Notes under the pieces: generated by a model
Databases searched by the model: none
Seen by the model: the letters and a program-made list of their open reading frames with translations, nothing else
Told to the model about the DNA's origin: nothing
Shown here: piece after piece, positions 8,810-20,580 of the stretch
Layout: the number at the start of each line of letters is the position of its first letter
Position numbering within the stretch: position 1 is the stretch's first letter
Made by a program: the position numbers and the translations under genes
Assembly: GCA_039028935.1 (NCBI GenBank)
Contig: JBCCHD010000013.1
Span: 1 to 64,000, forward strand
Direction: 5' to 3'
From: Pseudomonadota bacterium
Lineage (GTDB): Bacteria > Pseudomonadota > Gammaproteobacteria > Steroidobacterales > SZUA-146
Length of the DNA stretch: 64,000 bases

Positions 8810-10345
8810 TCACCTGTTCGCTTGATTCACCTGTGACTTTATAGTCGCACAAAATGCGGCATCGATTTGGTCTTTCTCAAGCCGCCAGCGCCAATTGGCT
8901 CCCGATTCACCGGGTGTATTGAAACGCGCGAACGAACCGAGTTCGAGAAAATCCTGCATCGGCACAATGCAAAGGCACGCATCCGAGGCCAGTGCCATAT
9001 GCACAACATCACGTGCAATGGTGTCGGCACTACCGCCGGTCAGCGCCAGCGCCGCATGCTGCGTGCTGCGTATGTCCTCGGCGGAACGTGTATCGCCGGG
9101 TGCGCCATGGAACCAACCGTGCGTGGTGTCATTGTCGTGTGTGCCGGTGTAGCACACGCAATACGACGGCACGTGTGTCGGATCAAAACCGTCGTCATCG
9201 ATCTTAAATTGCAGCACAACCATACCCGGCAGTGCGTGACGATCGCGTAATTGCTCAACCTCGGGTGTGATTAGGCCAAGATCTTCTGCGACCAACGCAA
9301 GATTGGGCAGCGCTTGTTTCACCGCGAAGAAAAACGCATCGCCCGGACCCGAGAGCCATTGCCCATCGCGCGCAGACGACGCACCTGACGGCACCGACCA
9401 GTACGACTCCAAACCCCGAAAATGGTCTAACCGCACGCACGCCGCGCGACTGGCCGCGGCACGCAAACGTGCAATCCACCACGAAAACCCGGTGTCGGCA
9501 TGGTAAGCCCAGTTATAGAGCGGGTTGCCCCAAAGCTGGCCGTCCTCGCTAAAGTAATCCGGCGGAACGCCCGCAACATTCTGTGGCCGCCCATCGTCAT
9601 CAACCTCCAATAGCTCGCGATTTGCCCACGCATCCGCACTGTCGAGTGCAAGATAGATTGGCACATCGCCCAGCAGCAAGACGCCCTGTTTATTGGCGTA
9701 AGCCACTAGGCGCTGCCATTGATCATGAAACAGAAACTGCAGCACCTCTTCGGCACGAATCGCGGCCTGGTGTTGACCGGCGAAGTCGGCTAAACACACC
9801 GCATCGCGCTGACGAAATGACGCCGGCCAGTCAAGCCAGCATTGCTCACCAAACTCGCGTTTCAACACCCGAAACAGGGCGTAGTCGCTCAACCAGTGCT
9901 GTTCTGGAGCCGAGACGAACGCCGCCAATCGTCGTTGTAGTTCGGGAGTTGCTCGCTGGTCAAACGCCTCGGCTACCGTCGCGAGCACCGCACGCTTGGC
10001 TGGAATCAGGGCGCTGTAGTCGGTCTCGGTCGACGGCAACGCCCGAAGCGCTGAGACTTCCGCGTCTTGCACCAGGCCATCGCCAAGCAAGTCGGCCACG
10101 TCAATGAGAAGCTCATTTCCCGCAAAGGTGGACAGCGGCTGGTACGGTGAGTCGCCGTAAGCGGTTGGGCCAAGCGGCAAGAACTGCCAGGCGGTCAAGC
10201 CCATCGCACACAGCGCATCGACAAAGCGGCGCGCATCCACACCAATGCTGCCCACACCATAGTCACCCGGTAGGGACGTGATGTGCAGTAGCGCACCGGC
10301 TCGCCGCTCAGACCAGAGCGACATAGGTTCGATCCGTTGATTCAC
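8810..10345 (-). CDS. malQ: 4-alpha-glucanotransferase (amylomaltase, GH77)
   Basis: Disproportionates maltodextrins by moving alpha-1,4-glucan segments, recycling short chains left by debranching. 511 residues, compact GH77 type without a long N-terminal extension. N-terminal LLHITSLPGDYGVGSIG is the family opening. Predicted nucleophile Asp307 (VRLDHFRGLESYW), acid/base Glu354 (LVAEDLGLITPEV) and Asp404 (TGTHDNDTT) are intact. The frame opens with GTG at 10345; the ATG at 10324 (MSLWSERR) matches the usual family start but neither has a clear ribosome site. First gene of the glycogen block, 61 bp behind serS, with its stop fused to the glgC ribosome site. Confidence 0.94.
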   Translation of the reverse strand: MNQRIEPMSLWSERRAGALLHITSLPGDYGVGSIGVDARRFVDALCAMGLTAWQFLPLGPTAYGDSPYQPLSTFAGNELLIDVADLLGDGLVQDAEVSALRALPSTETDYSALIPAKRAVLATVAEAFDQRATPELQRRLAAFVSAPEQHWLSDYALFRVLKREFGEQCWLDWPASFRQRDAVCLADFAGQHQAAIRAEEVLQFLFHDQWQRLVAYANKQGVLLLGDVPIYLALDSADAWANRELLEVDDDGRPQNVAGVPPDYFSEDGQLWGNPLYNWAYHADTGFSWWIARLRAAASRAACVRLDHFRGLESYWSVPSGASSARDGQWLSGPGDAFFFAVKQALPNLALVAEDLGLITPEVEQLRDRHALPGMVVLQFKIDDDGFDPTHVPSYCVCYTGTHDNDTTHGWFHGAPGDTRSAEDIRSTQHAALALTGGSADTIARDVVHMALASDACLCIVPMQDFLELGSFARFNTPGESGANWRWRLEKDQIDAAFCATIKSQVNQANR

Positions 10346-10406
10346 GCAGGGCCGCCAAGGTCAGCGCCGCAGTCGGCGTCACGTGCTCGCGATCCGCCTA
10401 GCGTGT

Positions 10407-11714
<1,308 letters not shown>

Positions 11715-12083
11715 TTAGAAACTGCGGGCCAGAACAACGCCAGCCAGCGAGGCGATCACGCAAATTATCAGGCTCCCGGCAGCGTATAACAAGGCCGTTT
11801 TGAGCGCTCCGCGCTCGATGAGTTGCAGTGTCTCAAGCGAGAAGGCCGAAAACGTCGTAAAGCCGCCGAGTAATCCGGTGATCAACCCCGCACGCCATAG
11901 CTCGGAGGCCTCTTTATCACCGAGCCAAACAAACAACAGACCGATTGCAAAACTACCTACCACGTTTACCAGCAATGTGCCGAACGGCAGGCTGTCATTG
12001 AGTCGCAGTGCGATAAACCAGCGCGACACCGCCCCCACCGCGCCACCCGCGGCCACCGCCATCCACACGGTCACGCTAGGCAT
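11715..12083 (-). CDS. crcB: Fluoride channel CrcB/Fluc
   Basis: Inner-membrane fluoride exporter that works as an antiparallel dimer. 122 residues with four predicted hydrophobic helices. Family signatures seen: GGAVGAVSRW near the N-terminus, FGTLLVNVVGSFAIGL (conserved Asn of the pore) and GLLGGFTTFSAFSLET (the Thr/Phe segment lining the pore). The start overlaps the end of rarA by eight bases, with AAGG inside the rarA coding end. The usual companion fluoride riboswitch is not possible here because the upstream sequence is coding, so expression probably follows rarA. Confidence 0.95.
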   Translation of the reverse strand: MPSVTVWMAVAAGGAVGAVSRWFIALRLNDSLPFGTLLVNVVGSFAIGLLFVWLGDKEASELWRAGLITGLLGGFTTFSAFSLETLQLIERGALKTALLYAAGSLIICVIASLAGVVLARSF

Positions 12084-13362
12084 TTCGTGCCTTTTTATTA
12101 CGCGCTCGAAGCTCGGTCAGGCGTGCCGCGATTTGCGTTTCCAGCCCTCGATCAACCGGCTCGTAATACACTCGCGGCAACATCCCGTCTGGAAAATACT
12201 GCTCTCCAGGCACAAAACCGTCGTCATAGTCATGGGCATAGCGATAGTCTTCACCGTGGCCCATTTCCTTGGCAAGCGCGGTGGGCGCGTTGCGAAGATG
12301 TGCGGGAACCGGTTGTGTCCCGCCCTCTTTCACATCGCGCATGGCGGCTTTAAACGCGGCGTACACCGCATTACTCTTTGGCGCACACGCAAGAAAAACC
12401 ACCGCCTGGGCAAGCGCTAGATCCCCCTCTGGCGACCCCAAGCGCTCGAAGGCCGCGGCGCAGTCGCTCACAATCCACAGTGCACGCGGATCGGCATTGC
12501 CAATGTCCTCGCTGGCAAGTCGCACCAAGCGCCGGGCTACGTAACGCGGATCACAGCCTCCATCCAGCATGCGGCACAACCAGTAGAGCGCAGCATCCGG
12601 ATCAGAACCGCGAATCGACTTATGCAGTGCCGAAATCTGGTCATAGAACTCGTCCCCACCTTGGTCGAAACGTCGAAATTGTCCAGCTTTGGCATCATCA
12701 ATGAGGGCATCAATGGGCGCATGAGACGGTTCTCGACACGCCTTGAGCACGAGCTCCAACAAACCCAGACCGCGGCGTGCATCGCCATCTGCCGAAACCG
12801 CTAGTGACAGGAGCTGTTCTTCCGTTAACGCGGGTGCGTCCTCTTCGGTGCTGAGTGCGCGCGCCATGATGCGTGTGAGATCGTCGGTGGTGAGCGCCTC
12901 GAGCACATAGACGCGTGCACGTGACAGCAACGCGTTATTTAAGGCAAAGGAGGGATTCTCGGTGGTGGCGCCCACAAAAACGATCGTACCGTCTTCGATG
13001 TGCGGCAAAAAGGCATCCTGCTGACTTTTATTGAAGCGATGGACTTCGTCAAGAAAGAGCACGGTCTGTTGATCAAATGAGGTTTTTGATTGTTTCGCCG
13101 CCGCAACCACCTCACGTATGTCTTTCACCCCACATGTCACCGCCGACATCGACACAAAATCGGCTTGATGTCGCTCGGCCAACATCATTGCAAGCGTGGT
13201 TTTGCCCGTGCCGGGCGGCCCCCAGAAGATCATTGAGTGTAGTTCGCCACCCGCCAGGACACGTGTCAACGCACTCTGGGGTCCGAACAAATGTTGCTGC
13301 CCAAAAAACTCGTCAACCGACGTTGGGCGCAAACGATGAGCCAATGGCGTGGCGGCACTCAC
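12076..13362 (-). CDS. rarA: Replication-associated recombination protein A (MgsA/RarA AAA+ ATPase)
   Basis: Clamp-loader-like AAA+ ATPase that acts at stalled replication forks. From the GTG at 13362 it is 428 residues. This start has a clear AGGAG seven bases upstream; the frame is open for 36 codons further, but that extension has no family similarity. Walker A is GPPGTGKTT, Walker B is LFLDEVHRFNK and sensor 1 is GATTENPSF. The C-terminal half (RRFDQGGDEFYDQISALHKS, DPRYVARRLVRLASED) is the MgsA-type tetramerisation region. It sits between a VanZ-like gene and crcB in the conserved lolA-rarA-serS neighbourhood. Confidence 0.95.
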   Translation of the reverse strand: MSAATPLAHRLRPTSVDEFFGQQHLFGPQSALTRVLAGGELHSMIFWGPPGTGKTTLAMMLAERHQADFVSMSAVTCGVKDIREVVAAAKQSKTSFDQQTVLFLDEVHRFNKSQQDAFLPHIEDGTIVFVGATTENPSFALNNALLSRARVYVLEALTTDDLTRIMARALSTEEDAPALTEEQLLSLAVSADGDARRGLGLLELVLKACREPSHAPIDALIDDAKAGQFRRFDQGGDEFYDQISALHKSIRGSDPDAALYWLCRMLDGGCDPRYVARRLVRLASEDIGNADPRALWIVSDCAAAFERLGSPEGDLALAQAVVFLACAPKSNAVYAAFKAAMRDVKEGGTQPVPAHLRNAPTALAKEMGHGEDYRYAHDYDDGFVPGEQYFPDGMLPRVYYEPVDRGLETQIAARLTELRARNKKARNA

Positions 13363-13543
13363 TAGAACACTCCTTGAAAGCAATAATGGTGCGGCTTGTG
13401 CAGGCGTTAGGCAAGCCCGCTCTTCGATGTGCACGCGCAGTCGCGACGCATCACCAGTCTGGCCAAGCAACGGCCGTCAAAGACGTGTCGTGTCGGACCG
13501 CAACTATTGCAGGATACGCGGTCAACCCCCTCCGGTCACCGCT

Positions 13544-13936
13544 TCAACTCGGCAGACGACGCTCCAGCCATCGGCACCAACCGTTAAGGCCTACACGACT
13601 TAGCCTTTTGCCCACCGCGAGGCCAAGGCCATTAAAGACCATATCCACCACGTCAAAGGTGCGCTCCCCACTCCACCCCTGAAGGCACTCAAGCAATACA
13701 CTCAATCCAAACAAGCCCAACACGACCACCCAGTACGCGCGTCGTTTGACGAGCCCGCCAAAGTAAATCGCGAGTGTGGCATAGGCAAGAAGATGCTGAA
13801 GTTTGTCCGATAGCGTTACCGGGACAGGCGGTCCGCCCGGTGCGAGACTCAGATACACCACGACGGCAATGAGTAACGCACCACCTACCCACCACATAGG
13901 GGCCAGGCGCAGCGCATAGAAATCGGGCGAGGCCAT
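13544..13936 (-). CDS. VanZ-like family membrane protein
   Basis: 130 residues with four likely membrane helices. The VanZ/TeiZ pattern is visible: SDKLQHLLAYATLAIYF (conserved H and Y), then LLECLQGW with the conserved Glu, then ERTFDVVDMVFNGLGLAVG (conserved D and N). Family members include the accessory teicoplanin-resistance protein VanZ, but most proteobacterial ones have no known role. It lies 33 bp after lolA and about 180 bp before rarA, an insertion into the otherwise usual lolA-rarA order. The 180 bp between it and rarA shows only the rarA ribosome site. Confidence 0.85.
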   Translation of the reverse strand: MASPDFYALRLAPMWWVGGALLIAVVVYLSLAPGGPPVPVTLSDKLQHLLAYATLAIYFGGLVKRRAYWVVVLGLFGLSVLLECLQGWSGERTFDVVDMVFNGLGLAVGKRLSRVGLNGWCRWLERRLPS

Positions 13937-13969
13937 CAGTAATGCGGCAGGAAAACGGGCAGATGACGT

Positions 13970-14707
13970 TTAGCGTGGAGAAGGCTGACCGATGAGGCTG
14001 GCTCCATCCGGCACCGTAAATTCGAACAGGGTGTCCGCGACATCCGCGTTCACATCAACCTCTGAAAACGCAATTCGCGAGGTTTGATCAACGCGATCGA
14101 TCAGCTCCATCAGTGAGATGCGCTCGTCAGTGAATCGAATACGCACCGTTACAAAATCTGAATTTCGGTCACGGGTTTCGAGCACGATCCACTGATCGCC
14201 TTCCGTTTTATGCGAACCCACAACTTTGAATCCTTCCGCTAGTTTGCTCGAATCACCACCCAGCAAGAGACTCGGGTTCGCCCCACGGTAGTCGGCTAAT
14301 GAACTGACATTTACCTGTTCTAGCACTTCATCGAAATGCCAAAGATCAACGCCATCAGCCAGTAATAGTGACGGATCCGGACTGTCGTATTGCCAACGAA
14401 AGCGACCGGGGACTTTAATCGCCACCGTACCGTTTGACGCAGCCGTTTGCCGGCCCGTGTCATCGAGCAAGACGGATGAAAAGCGCGCCGTTAGGCTTTT
14501 CGTGTCATCCATGTAGCGTTTTAAACGCTCCAGCGCAGCTTCCTCTTGAGGCGACAGCGTATCAATGGCCGTCGTCTCGACCGCCGGTTGCGCCGAAATC
14601 GGCCCCACGATTAACATCATTGAGAAGAGCGTTAACGCGGTAGCGATACGCCGTTGAAATGCCGGATAGCCCGTTAAGCGGGTCACTCGTTTTTCCACCA
14701 ATTTCAT
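13970..14707 (-). CDS. lolA: Outer-membrane lipoprotein carrier protein LolA
   Basis: Periplasmic chaperone that takes lipoproteins from LolCDE and passes them to LolB. 245 residues. An N-terminal signal peptide is visible (positive start, hydrophobic stretch ALTLFSMMLIVGPIS, cleavage near AQP at about 40). LolA landmarks: LKRYMDDTKSLTARFSS (helix and first strand), GTVAIKVPGRFRWQYDSP (conserved RFRW), DGVDLWHFDEVLEQV. Somewhat longer than the usual 200 or so residues because of the leader and a linker after the signal peptide. AAGAGGT stands directly before the ATG. About 110 bp downstream of ftsK, as in Escherichia coli. Confidence 0.92.
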   Translation of the reverse strand: MKLVEKRVTRLTGYPAFQRRIATALTLFSMMLIVGPISAQPAVETTAIDTLSPQEEAALERLKRYMDDTKSLTARFSSVLLDDTGRQTAASNGTVAIKVPGRFRWQYDSPDPSLLLADGVDLWHFDEVLEQVNVSSLADYRGANPSLLLGGDSSKLAEGFKVVGSHKTEGDQWIVLETRDRNSDFVTVRIRFTDERISLMELIDRVDQTSRIAFSEVDVNADVADTLFEFTVPDGASLIGQPSPR

Positions 14708-14817
14708 ACCTCTTTTTTAACAATACGGTCGACGTCGGACGATCACGGACCACCTTATCGCTTCACGCGTTGCCGCTTGATGGCCACCTGTCATCGACGG
14801 CGGCTTTCGACGATCGG

Positions 14818-17118
14818 CTAATCCTTGGGTGGCGGGGGCGCAATCACCTCACGCGAGCCATTTGATTGCACCGGCCCAACCACACCGGCTTCTTCCATGG
14901 CCTCAACCATGCGTGCAGCGCGGTTGTAGCCCACTTTGAGTCGTCGCTGAACGCCCGAAATAGAGGCTTTGCGCGTCTCAGTGACCACTTGAACCGCCTG
15001 ATCGTACAGCGGATCCTGCTCGGAATCTTCGCCGCTCTCTTCGCCTGCCAGTCCTGGAATTGGACTGCTGGGCCCGGATAAAATTTCATCAATATAGTTG
15101 GGTTCACCCGCCTGTTTAAGATATTTAACAACATCGAGCACTTCGTGATCATCAACGAACGCCCCATGAATACGGGTGGGAATTGAGGTACCACCGGGCA
15201 GATACAGCATGTCGCCGTGCCCAAGCAAGTGCTCGGCACCCATTTGATCGAGAATGGTTCGACTGTCGATTCTCGACGAGACCTGGAAGGCAATTCGCGC
15301 CGGGATATTGGCCTTGATCAGACCGGTAATAACATCGACTGACGGACGCTGCGTGGCGACAATCAGGTGGATTCCGGACGCACGCGCTTTCTGCGCCAAC
15401 CGCGCGATGAGCTCTTCGACTTTCTTGCCCACCATCATCATCATGTCCGCCAGCTCGTCGATGATCACGACGATCAGCGGCAGCGCGTTGAGCTCCGGCG
15501 CGTCCTCCATGGCATTGCCGTCCTCGTCCCGCTCCACTTTATAGAGCGGATCGGACAACGGCTCGCCAGCGGCACGCGCATCCTCCACCTTGCGGTTAAA
15601 ACCCGCTAGATTGCGTACTTTGAGTGCCGACATCAGCTGATAGCGGCGCTCCATTTCGGCCACACACCAGCGCAATGCGTTAGCCGCCTCTTTCATGTCG
15701 GTTACCACCGGTGCGAGTAAATGCGGAATCCCCTCGTACACCGATAGCTCCAGCATCTTGGGATCGACCATGATGAGGCGCACTTGATCGGCCGTGGCTT
15801 TGTACAACAATGACAGCACCATCGCATTGATGGCCACAGACTTACCGGAACCGGTGGTACCGGCGATCATCAAGTGTGGCATCTTGGCCAAATCGACGGT
15901 GACGGCGTTGCCAGCAATGTCCTTACCCAGCCCGAGTGCGAGGGGCGCTTTCATTTCGTCGTATTCGGAGGACTGCAACACTTCGCCGAGCGAAACCAGA
16001 TCGCGCGTTTCATTGGGTATTTCCAAACCAATCACCGATTTACCCGGTATCACTTCCACCACCCTGACGGCGGGTGCGGACAACGCCCGGGCCAAATCGC
16101 GCGACAAGGCAGTCACTTTACTGGCCTTGAGACCTGGCGCGGGCATGAGCTCGAACCGTGTCACCACCGGCCCAGGATGAACGGAAACCACCTGCGCTTC
16201 GATACCAAATTCGCGGAGCTTGAGCTCAACTTGCTTCGACCGTGCTTCGAGCGACTCGGCGGTATACGTCGCTTTGGAGGGCGGTGGATCGTCGAGCAGC
16301 GCCAGCGGCGGCAGCTCATTGGCTGTCGCGCCCTCGAACAGTGACGCCTGACGCTCACGCTCTTTGCGATCGCTCACAGGCTTTGGTGCGGCCGGCGGCT
16401 CGATTCGCGGAGCAACCCGGGTTTTGCTGGCGGCTGTTTGCTCTTTGATCGACTCGGCGCGCGCCTGTTTGACACGCCGACCCGCCATGCGATCTCGCAC
16501 ACCATCGCTCCATGCGCGCAGACGATCGACAAAGTTGAGTACGAACGCGCCCAGCGCGTCCATGATGGCGAGCCACGACACGCCCGCAAACAGCGACACC
16601 CCCGCCAGCCAGACGCCGAGCATGAGCAACGTCGCACCGAGAGGGCCCACACCGCCCGACATGCCCTCACCGACCAGCTTGCCGAGTACACCTCCGCTGG
16701 AGCTGGGCAAATCGGGATTGGAAAAATGCAGCGTCGCCAGTCCACAGCTTGTGGCCAGCGTGAGAAAAAACCCGATCGCGCGAAAGCTCAAGTCTTGTTT
16801 AGACACATAGTCACTGACCGTTCGCGATTTGAATAACATCCAACCGACAACGGCGAGCATTACCGGAAACAAAAAGGCGGGGCGCCCAAAACCGAAATAG
16901 AAGGCGCTGGACATCCACGCGCCCAGCGGGCCGATAAAATTGTGCACGCGATCGCCCGTGCCGGTATCACTAAAACCCGGGTCGGCCGGATGAAAGGTAA
17001 TCAGCGCCAAGGCCAGGACCAACGCCAGCACGCCGAAAATCCACAGCGCGCTCTCGCGTAAGGCCCGGCTAACCGACAGCCCCATGACCGGTTCTCGCGT
17101 GTTCGATGCGGTACTCAT
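14818..17118 (-). CDS. ftsK: DNA translocase FtsK
   Basis: Couples division to chromosome dimer resolution by pumping DNA toward the septum. 766 residues from the ATG at 17118, which has GAGAGAGGG close upstream; the frame runs 24 codons further without similarity. Four hydrophobic helices fill the first 200 residues, then a short charged/proline linker (about 210-300, much shorter than in E. coli). The motor follows with Walker [11 protein letters not shown] (about 419-428) and Walker [16 protein letters not shown]. The C-terminal gamma winged helix ([20 protein letters not shown]) would read KOPS sites. It is divergent from trxB across about 215 bp. Confidence 0.95.
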   Translation of the reverse strand: MSTASNTREPVMGLSVSRALRESALWIFGVLALVLALALITFHPADPGFSDTGTGDRVHNFIGPLGAWMSSAFYFGFGRPAFLFPVMLAVVGWMLFKSRTVSDYVSKQDLSFRAIGFFLTLATSCGLATLHFSNPDLPSSSGGVLGKLVGEGMSGGVGPLGATLLMLGVWLAGVSLFAGVSWLAIMDALGAFVLNFVDRLRAWSDGVRDRMAGRRVKQARAESIKEQTAASKTRVAPRIEPPAAPKPVSDRKERERQASLFEGATANELPPLALLDDPPPSKATYTAESLEARSKQVELKLREFGIEAQVVSVHPGPVVTRFELMPAPGLKASKVTALSRDLARALSAPAVRVVEVIPGKSVIGLEIPNETRDLVSLGEVLQSSEYDEMKAPLALGLGKDIAGNAVTVDLAKMPHLMIAGTTGSGKSVAINAMVLSLLYKATADQVRLIMVDPKMLELSVYEGIPHLLAPVVTDMKEAANALRWCVAEMERRYQLMSALKVRNLAGFNRKVEDARAAGEPLSDPLYKVERDEDGNAMEDAPELNALPLIVVIIDELADMMMMVGKKVEELIARLAQKARASGIHLIVATQRPSVDVITGLIKANIPARIAFQVSSRIDSRTILDQMGAEHLLGHGDMLYLPGGTSIPTRIHGAFVDDHEVLDVVKYLKQAGEPNYIDEILSGPSSPIPGLAGEESGEDSEQDPLYDQAVQVVTETRKASISGVQRRLKVGYNRAARMVEAMEEAGVVGPVQSNGSREVIAPPPPKD

Positions 17119-17327
17119 ACCCTCTCTCTCGTCGTTGCGTGAGTCGCCCGATTTCCAGCCCGCAACGATTGGCCGACAATCGACACACACAGACTGTGGA
17201 CGGGCGGGGGGAGCGGTTTATAGTTCATGCAAATTCCGTGGTGATTTGTTACCGTTGCCAGCCCGTTCAGACGCCTGACTCGCGCTCGAGAACGGACGTT
17301 AATTTCAGTGACAAATTCAATGAGTAA

Positions 17328-18296
<969 letters not shown>

Positions 18297-18311
18297 ATAT
18301 CAGGCCCACGG

Positions 18312-19460
18312 ATGACGGCCGTCGTATCGTATGTTGACCGCCTGTCAGAGGTTGCACGTGACGATTGGCAAGCGCTGGTCAACGATGACAATCCCTTTGT
18401 CAGCTATGATTATCTGAATGCGTTGGAGCAAACCGGCGCCACCGGAGAGGCCACCGGCTGGTCGCCTCACCACGCGCTCGTGCATCGCGGCGATGCACTC
18501 ATCGGCGCCCTGCCGCTGTATATTAAAGACGATTCATGGGGCGAGTTTGTGTTCGATTTTGCGTGGGCAGAAGCGCATCATCGTCACGGTATTCCCTACT
18601 ATCCCAAATTGGTCACTGCGGTACCGTTTACACCCGTCTCCGGGCCAAGATTGCTCGGTAATATGGATGACCGCCCTCTGATTGATTCGTTGCTGTCCGC
18701 CCTGCGCGCAAACGCCGGGGCACTCAATGCGTCCTCGTGGCATTTATTGTTTGCCACACCGGCCGATCTGGATCGGCTTCGCACGTTCGACGACATCATC
18801 ATTCGGGAAGACTGTCAGTATCATTGGCACAATCAAGACTATCAGTCGTTCGACGATTTCCTCGCGTATTTTCGTTCATCTCGGCGAAAAAAAACGCGCC
18901 GCGAACGGCGCAAAGTACGTGATGCTGGAATTATCGTAGAGACACAGCGCGGCGCCGATATGACCGACGAGCAGTGGACTCTTTTTTATGATCTCTATGC
19001 GTCCACATTTTATCTGCGCGGTCGAGCACCCTATTTCCAACCCGATTTTTTTCGACAAATCGCTGCGTCTGATCAACTGGACATGCACATTTGTTTTGCC
19101 CGTCGTGATCAGACGGTAGTCGCCGCTTCCTTGTTTTTTGTCACCGCTGATACGCTGTATGGGCGCTACTGGGGCGCCAGCGAATTTATCGACGGACTGC
19201 ATTTCGAACTGTGCTATTACCAGGGCATCGAGTATTGCATCGAGCATCAGATCAAACGCTTCGATCCCGGTGTCCAAGGGGAGCACAAGATCGCCCGGGG
19301 TTTTCAAGCCACGCCCTCTTGGTCCGCACACTGGTTGCGCCATGCCCCGTTCGCCCAGGCGATTGCCGATCATGTCTCGCGCGAAACACGACACGTGCAG
19401 GCTTACGCCAGTGAGGTCGATCGTCACTTGCCGTTTCGACGTGATCGGAACACATCGTGA
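18312..19460 (+). CDS. COG3146-type GNAT/FemAB-like acyltransferase
   Basis: 382 residues with the pattern of the DUF482/COG3146 family, annotated as peptidogalycan biosynthesis or GNAT-fold proteins. Visible hallmarks are NPFVSYDYLNALEQTG near residue 27, PLYIKDDSWGEFVFDFAWA, the tandem basic stretch SRRKKTRRERRKV (about 197-209), and the C-terminal ELCYYQGIEYCIEH followed by FDPGVQGEHKIARGF. No signal peptide. The substrate is unknown; an aminoacyl- or acyl-transfer role is inferred from the fold only. It lies 15 bp after trxB and overlaps aat by four bases (GTGA), so it is translated with aat, itself an aminoacyl transferase of related fold. Confidence 0.8.
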   Translation: MTAVVSYVDRLSEVARDDWQALVNDDNPFVSYDYLNALEQTGATGEATGWSPHHALVHRGDALIGALPLYIKDDSWGEFVFDFAWAEAHHRHGIPYYPKLVTAVPFTPVSGPRLLGNMDDRPLIDSLLSALRANAGALNASSWHLLFATPADLDRLRTFDDIIIREDCQYHWHNQDYQSFDDFLAYFRSSRRKKTRRERRKVRDAGIIVETQRGADMTDEQWTLFYDLYASTFYLRGRAPYFQPDFFRQIAASDQLDMHICFARRDQTVVAASLFFVTADTLYGRYWGASEFIDGLHFELCYYQGIEYCIEHQIKRFDPGVQGEHKIARGFQATPSWSAHWLRHAPFAQAIADHVSRETRHVQAYASEVDRHLPFRRDRNTS

Positions 19461-20188
19461 GCGTCCTGCATTGGATTCCACCCGATGCCGCGCCCGATGC
19501 GTTTCCACCGGTCAACCAGGCCCTCGCCTATCCCGATGGCCTCCTCGCAGCGGGTGGCGACCTGTCTGCAGAGCGACTGCTGGCCGCCTATCGCCGCGGT
19601 ATTTTCCCTTGGTTTGAAGAAGGCCAGGCAATCCTTTGGTGGTCGCCCAATCCCCGCACCGTGTTTGTGCCCGCCGACCTACATCGATCGCGCTCGCTGC
19701 GACGGGCCTTGCAGCGAGAGCCGATTCGAATTTCCCTCAACACCGCGTTCTCCGACGTAATGAGCGCCTGTGCGGCGCCACGACCAGGCCAAGACGGCAC
19801 ATGGATTACCACCAGTATGATGACCGCTTATCATCAGCTACACACCTTAGGCCACGCGCACAGTTTGGAAGTCTGGCGTAACGAGAACCTCATCGGTGGC
19901 GTGTATGGGCTGGCGATCGGTGCGGTCTTTTTCGGCGAATCGATGTTTAGTGCCGCGACCAATGGATCCAAATTTGCGCTGAGCGCGCTGGCCGCCCTGC
20001 TTGAAAAACACGAATTCGCCCTCATTGATGGGCAAGTGAAGTCACCCCATTTACGCTCGATGGGCAGTATCGAGTTGCCTCGAGAAGAATTCATCGACCG
20101 GCTCGATCGACACTGCCCGCGGCGGATTGATCGAAATTTGTGGCAAAAAAACGACGATGTTGACGTTGATATCGTAAAGAAAGTCTAA
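19457..20188 (+). CDS. aat: Leucyl/phenylalanyl-tRNA-protein transferase
   Basis: Attaches Leu or Phe from tRNA to N-terminal Lys/Arg, creating an N-degron for ClpS. 243 residues. Signatures: LLAAGGDLSAERLLAAYRRG, IFPWFEEGQAILWWSPNPR, and later the pattern GGVYGLAIGAVFFGESMFS. GTG start overlapping the preceding stop. The downstream recognition partners clpS and clpA are encoded only a few hundred bases away on the other strand, so writer and reader of this degradation signal are neighbours. The ate gene, often found between aat and infA in pseudomonads, is absent. Confidence 0.96.
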   Translation: MSVLHWIPPDAAPDAFPPVNQALAYPDGLLAAGGDLSAERLLAAYRRGIFPWFEEGQAILWWSPNPRTVFVPADLHRSRSLRRALQREPIRISLNTAFSDVMSACAAPRPGQDGTWITTSMMTAYHQLHTLGHAHSLEVWRNENLIGGVYGLAIGAVFFGESMFSAATNGSKFALSALAALLEKHEFALIDGQVKSPHLRSMGSIELPREEFIDRLDRHCPRRIDRNLWQKNDDVDVDIVKKV

Positions 20189-20270
20189 ATTTAAGCGCTT
20201 TTCATTGCATTAACGTGTCGTTTTATGCACACTTCACGCTGTTTCTGTACCACACGAGGACACCACATTT

Positions 20271-20489
20271 ATGGCGAAAGAAGAAGCCATTCAAATGGAA
20301 GGCAAAGTGATTGAAACCTTGCCGAACACCATGTTTCGCGTTGAGCTAGAGCAAGGCCATGTCGTCACCGCTCATATTTCTGGCAAAATGCGCAAACACT
20401 ATATTCGCATCCTGACCGGTGACGCGGTCACCGTCGAACTCACGCCATACGACCTGACCAAAGGTCGCATCGTGTACCGGGGTCGTTAG
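20271..20489 (+). CDS. infA: Translation initiation factor IF-1
   Basis: 72 residues, a single S1/OB-fold domain that occupies the ribosomal A site during initiation. The sequence opens [20 protein letters not shown] and has the [20 protein letters not shown] and [20 protein letters not shown] segments, conserved along its whole length. GAGG lies about 12 bases before the ATG. The 82 bp between aat and infA are AT-richer than the surroundings and may carry a promoter, but no convincing -35/-10 pair was seen. Confidence 0.97.
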   Translation: MAKEEAIQMEGKVIETLPNTMFRVELEQGHVVTAHISGKMRKHYIRILTGDAVTVELTPYDLTKGRIVYRGR

Positions 20490-20546
20490 TGGTCCAAGGG
20501 GGCTTGCCCTCTGAATACGCGGCTTAGGCCGTTTGAGAATTGCAAA

Positions 20547-20579
20547 AAAAAAACAGCGGCCAATGGCCGCTGTTTTTTT
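20547..20579. terminator. Bidirectional intrinsic terminator between infA and clpA
   Basis: Ten-base stem AACAGCGGCC / GGCCGCTGTT with loop AAT (20552-20574), flanked by an A-run on the left and a T-run on the right. It therefore gives a hairpin plus U-tract when read from either strand, ending infA on plus and clpA on minus. Confidence 0.93.
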
Positions 20580-20580
20580 G

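Noticed and set aside
13363-13470. N-terminal extension of rarA
   Set aside because: The GTG at 13362 has an ideal AGGAG site, and the extra 36 residues do not resemble the family.
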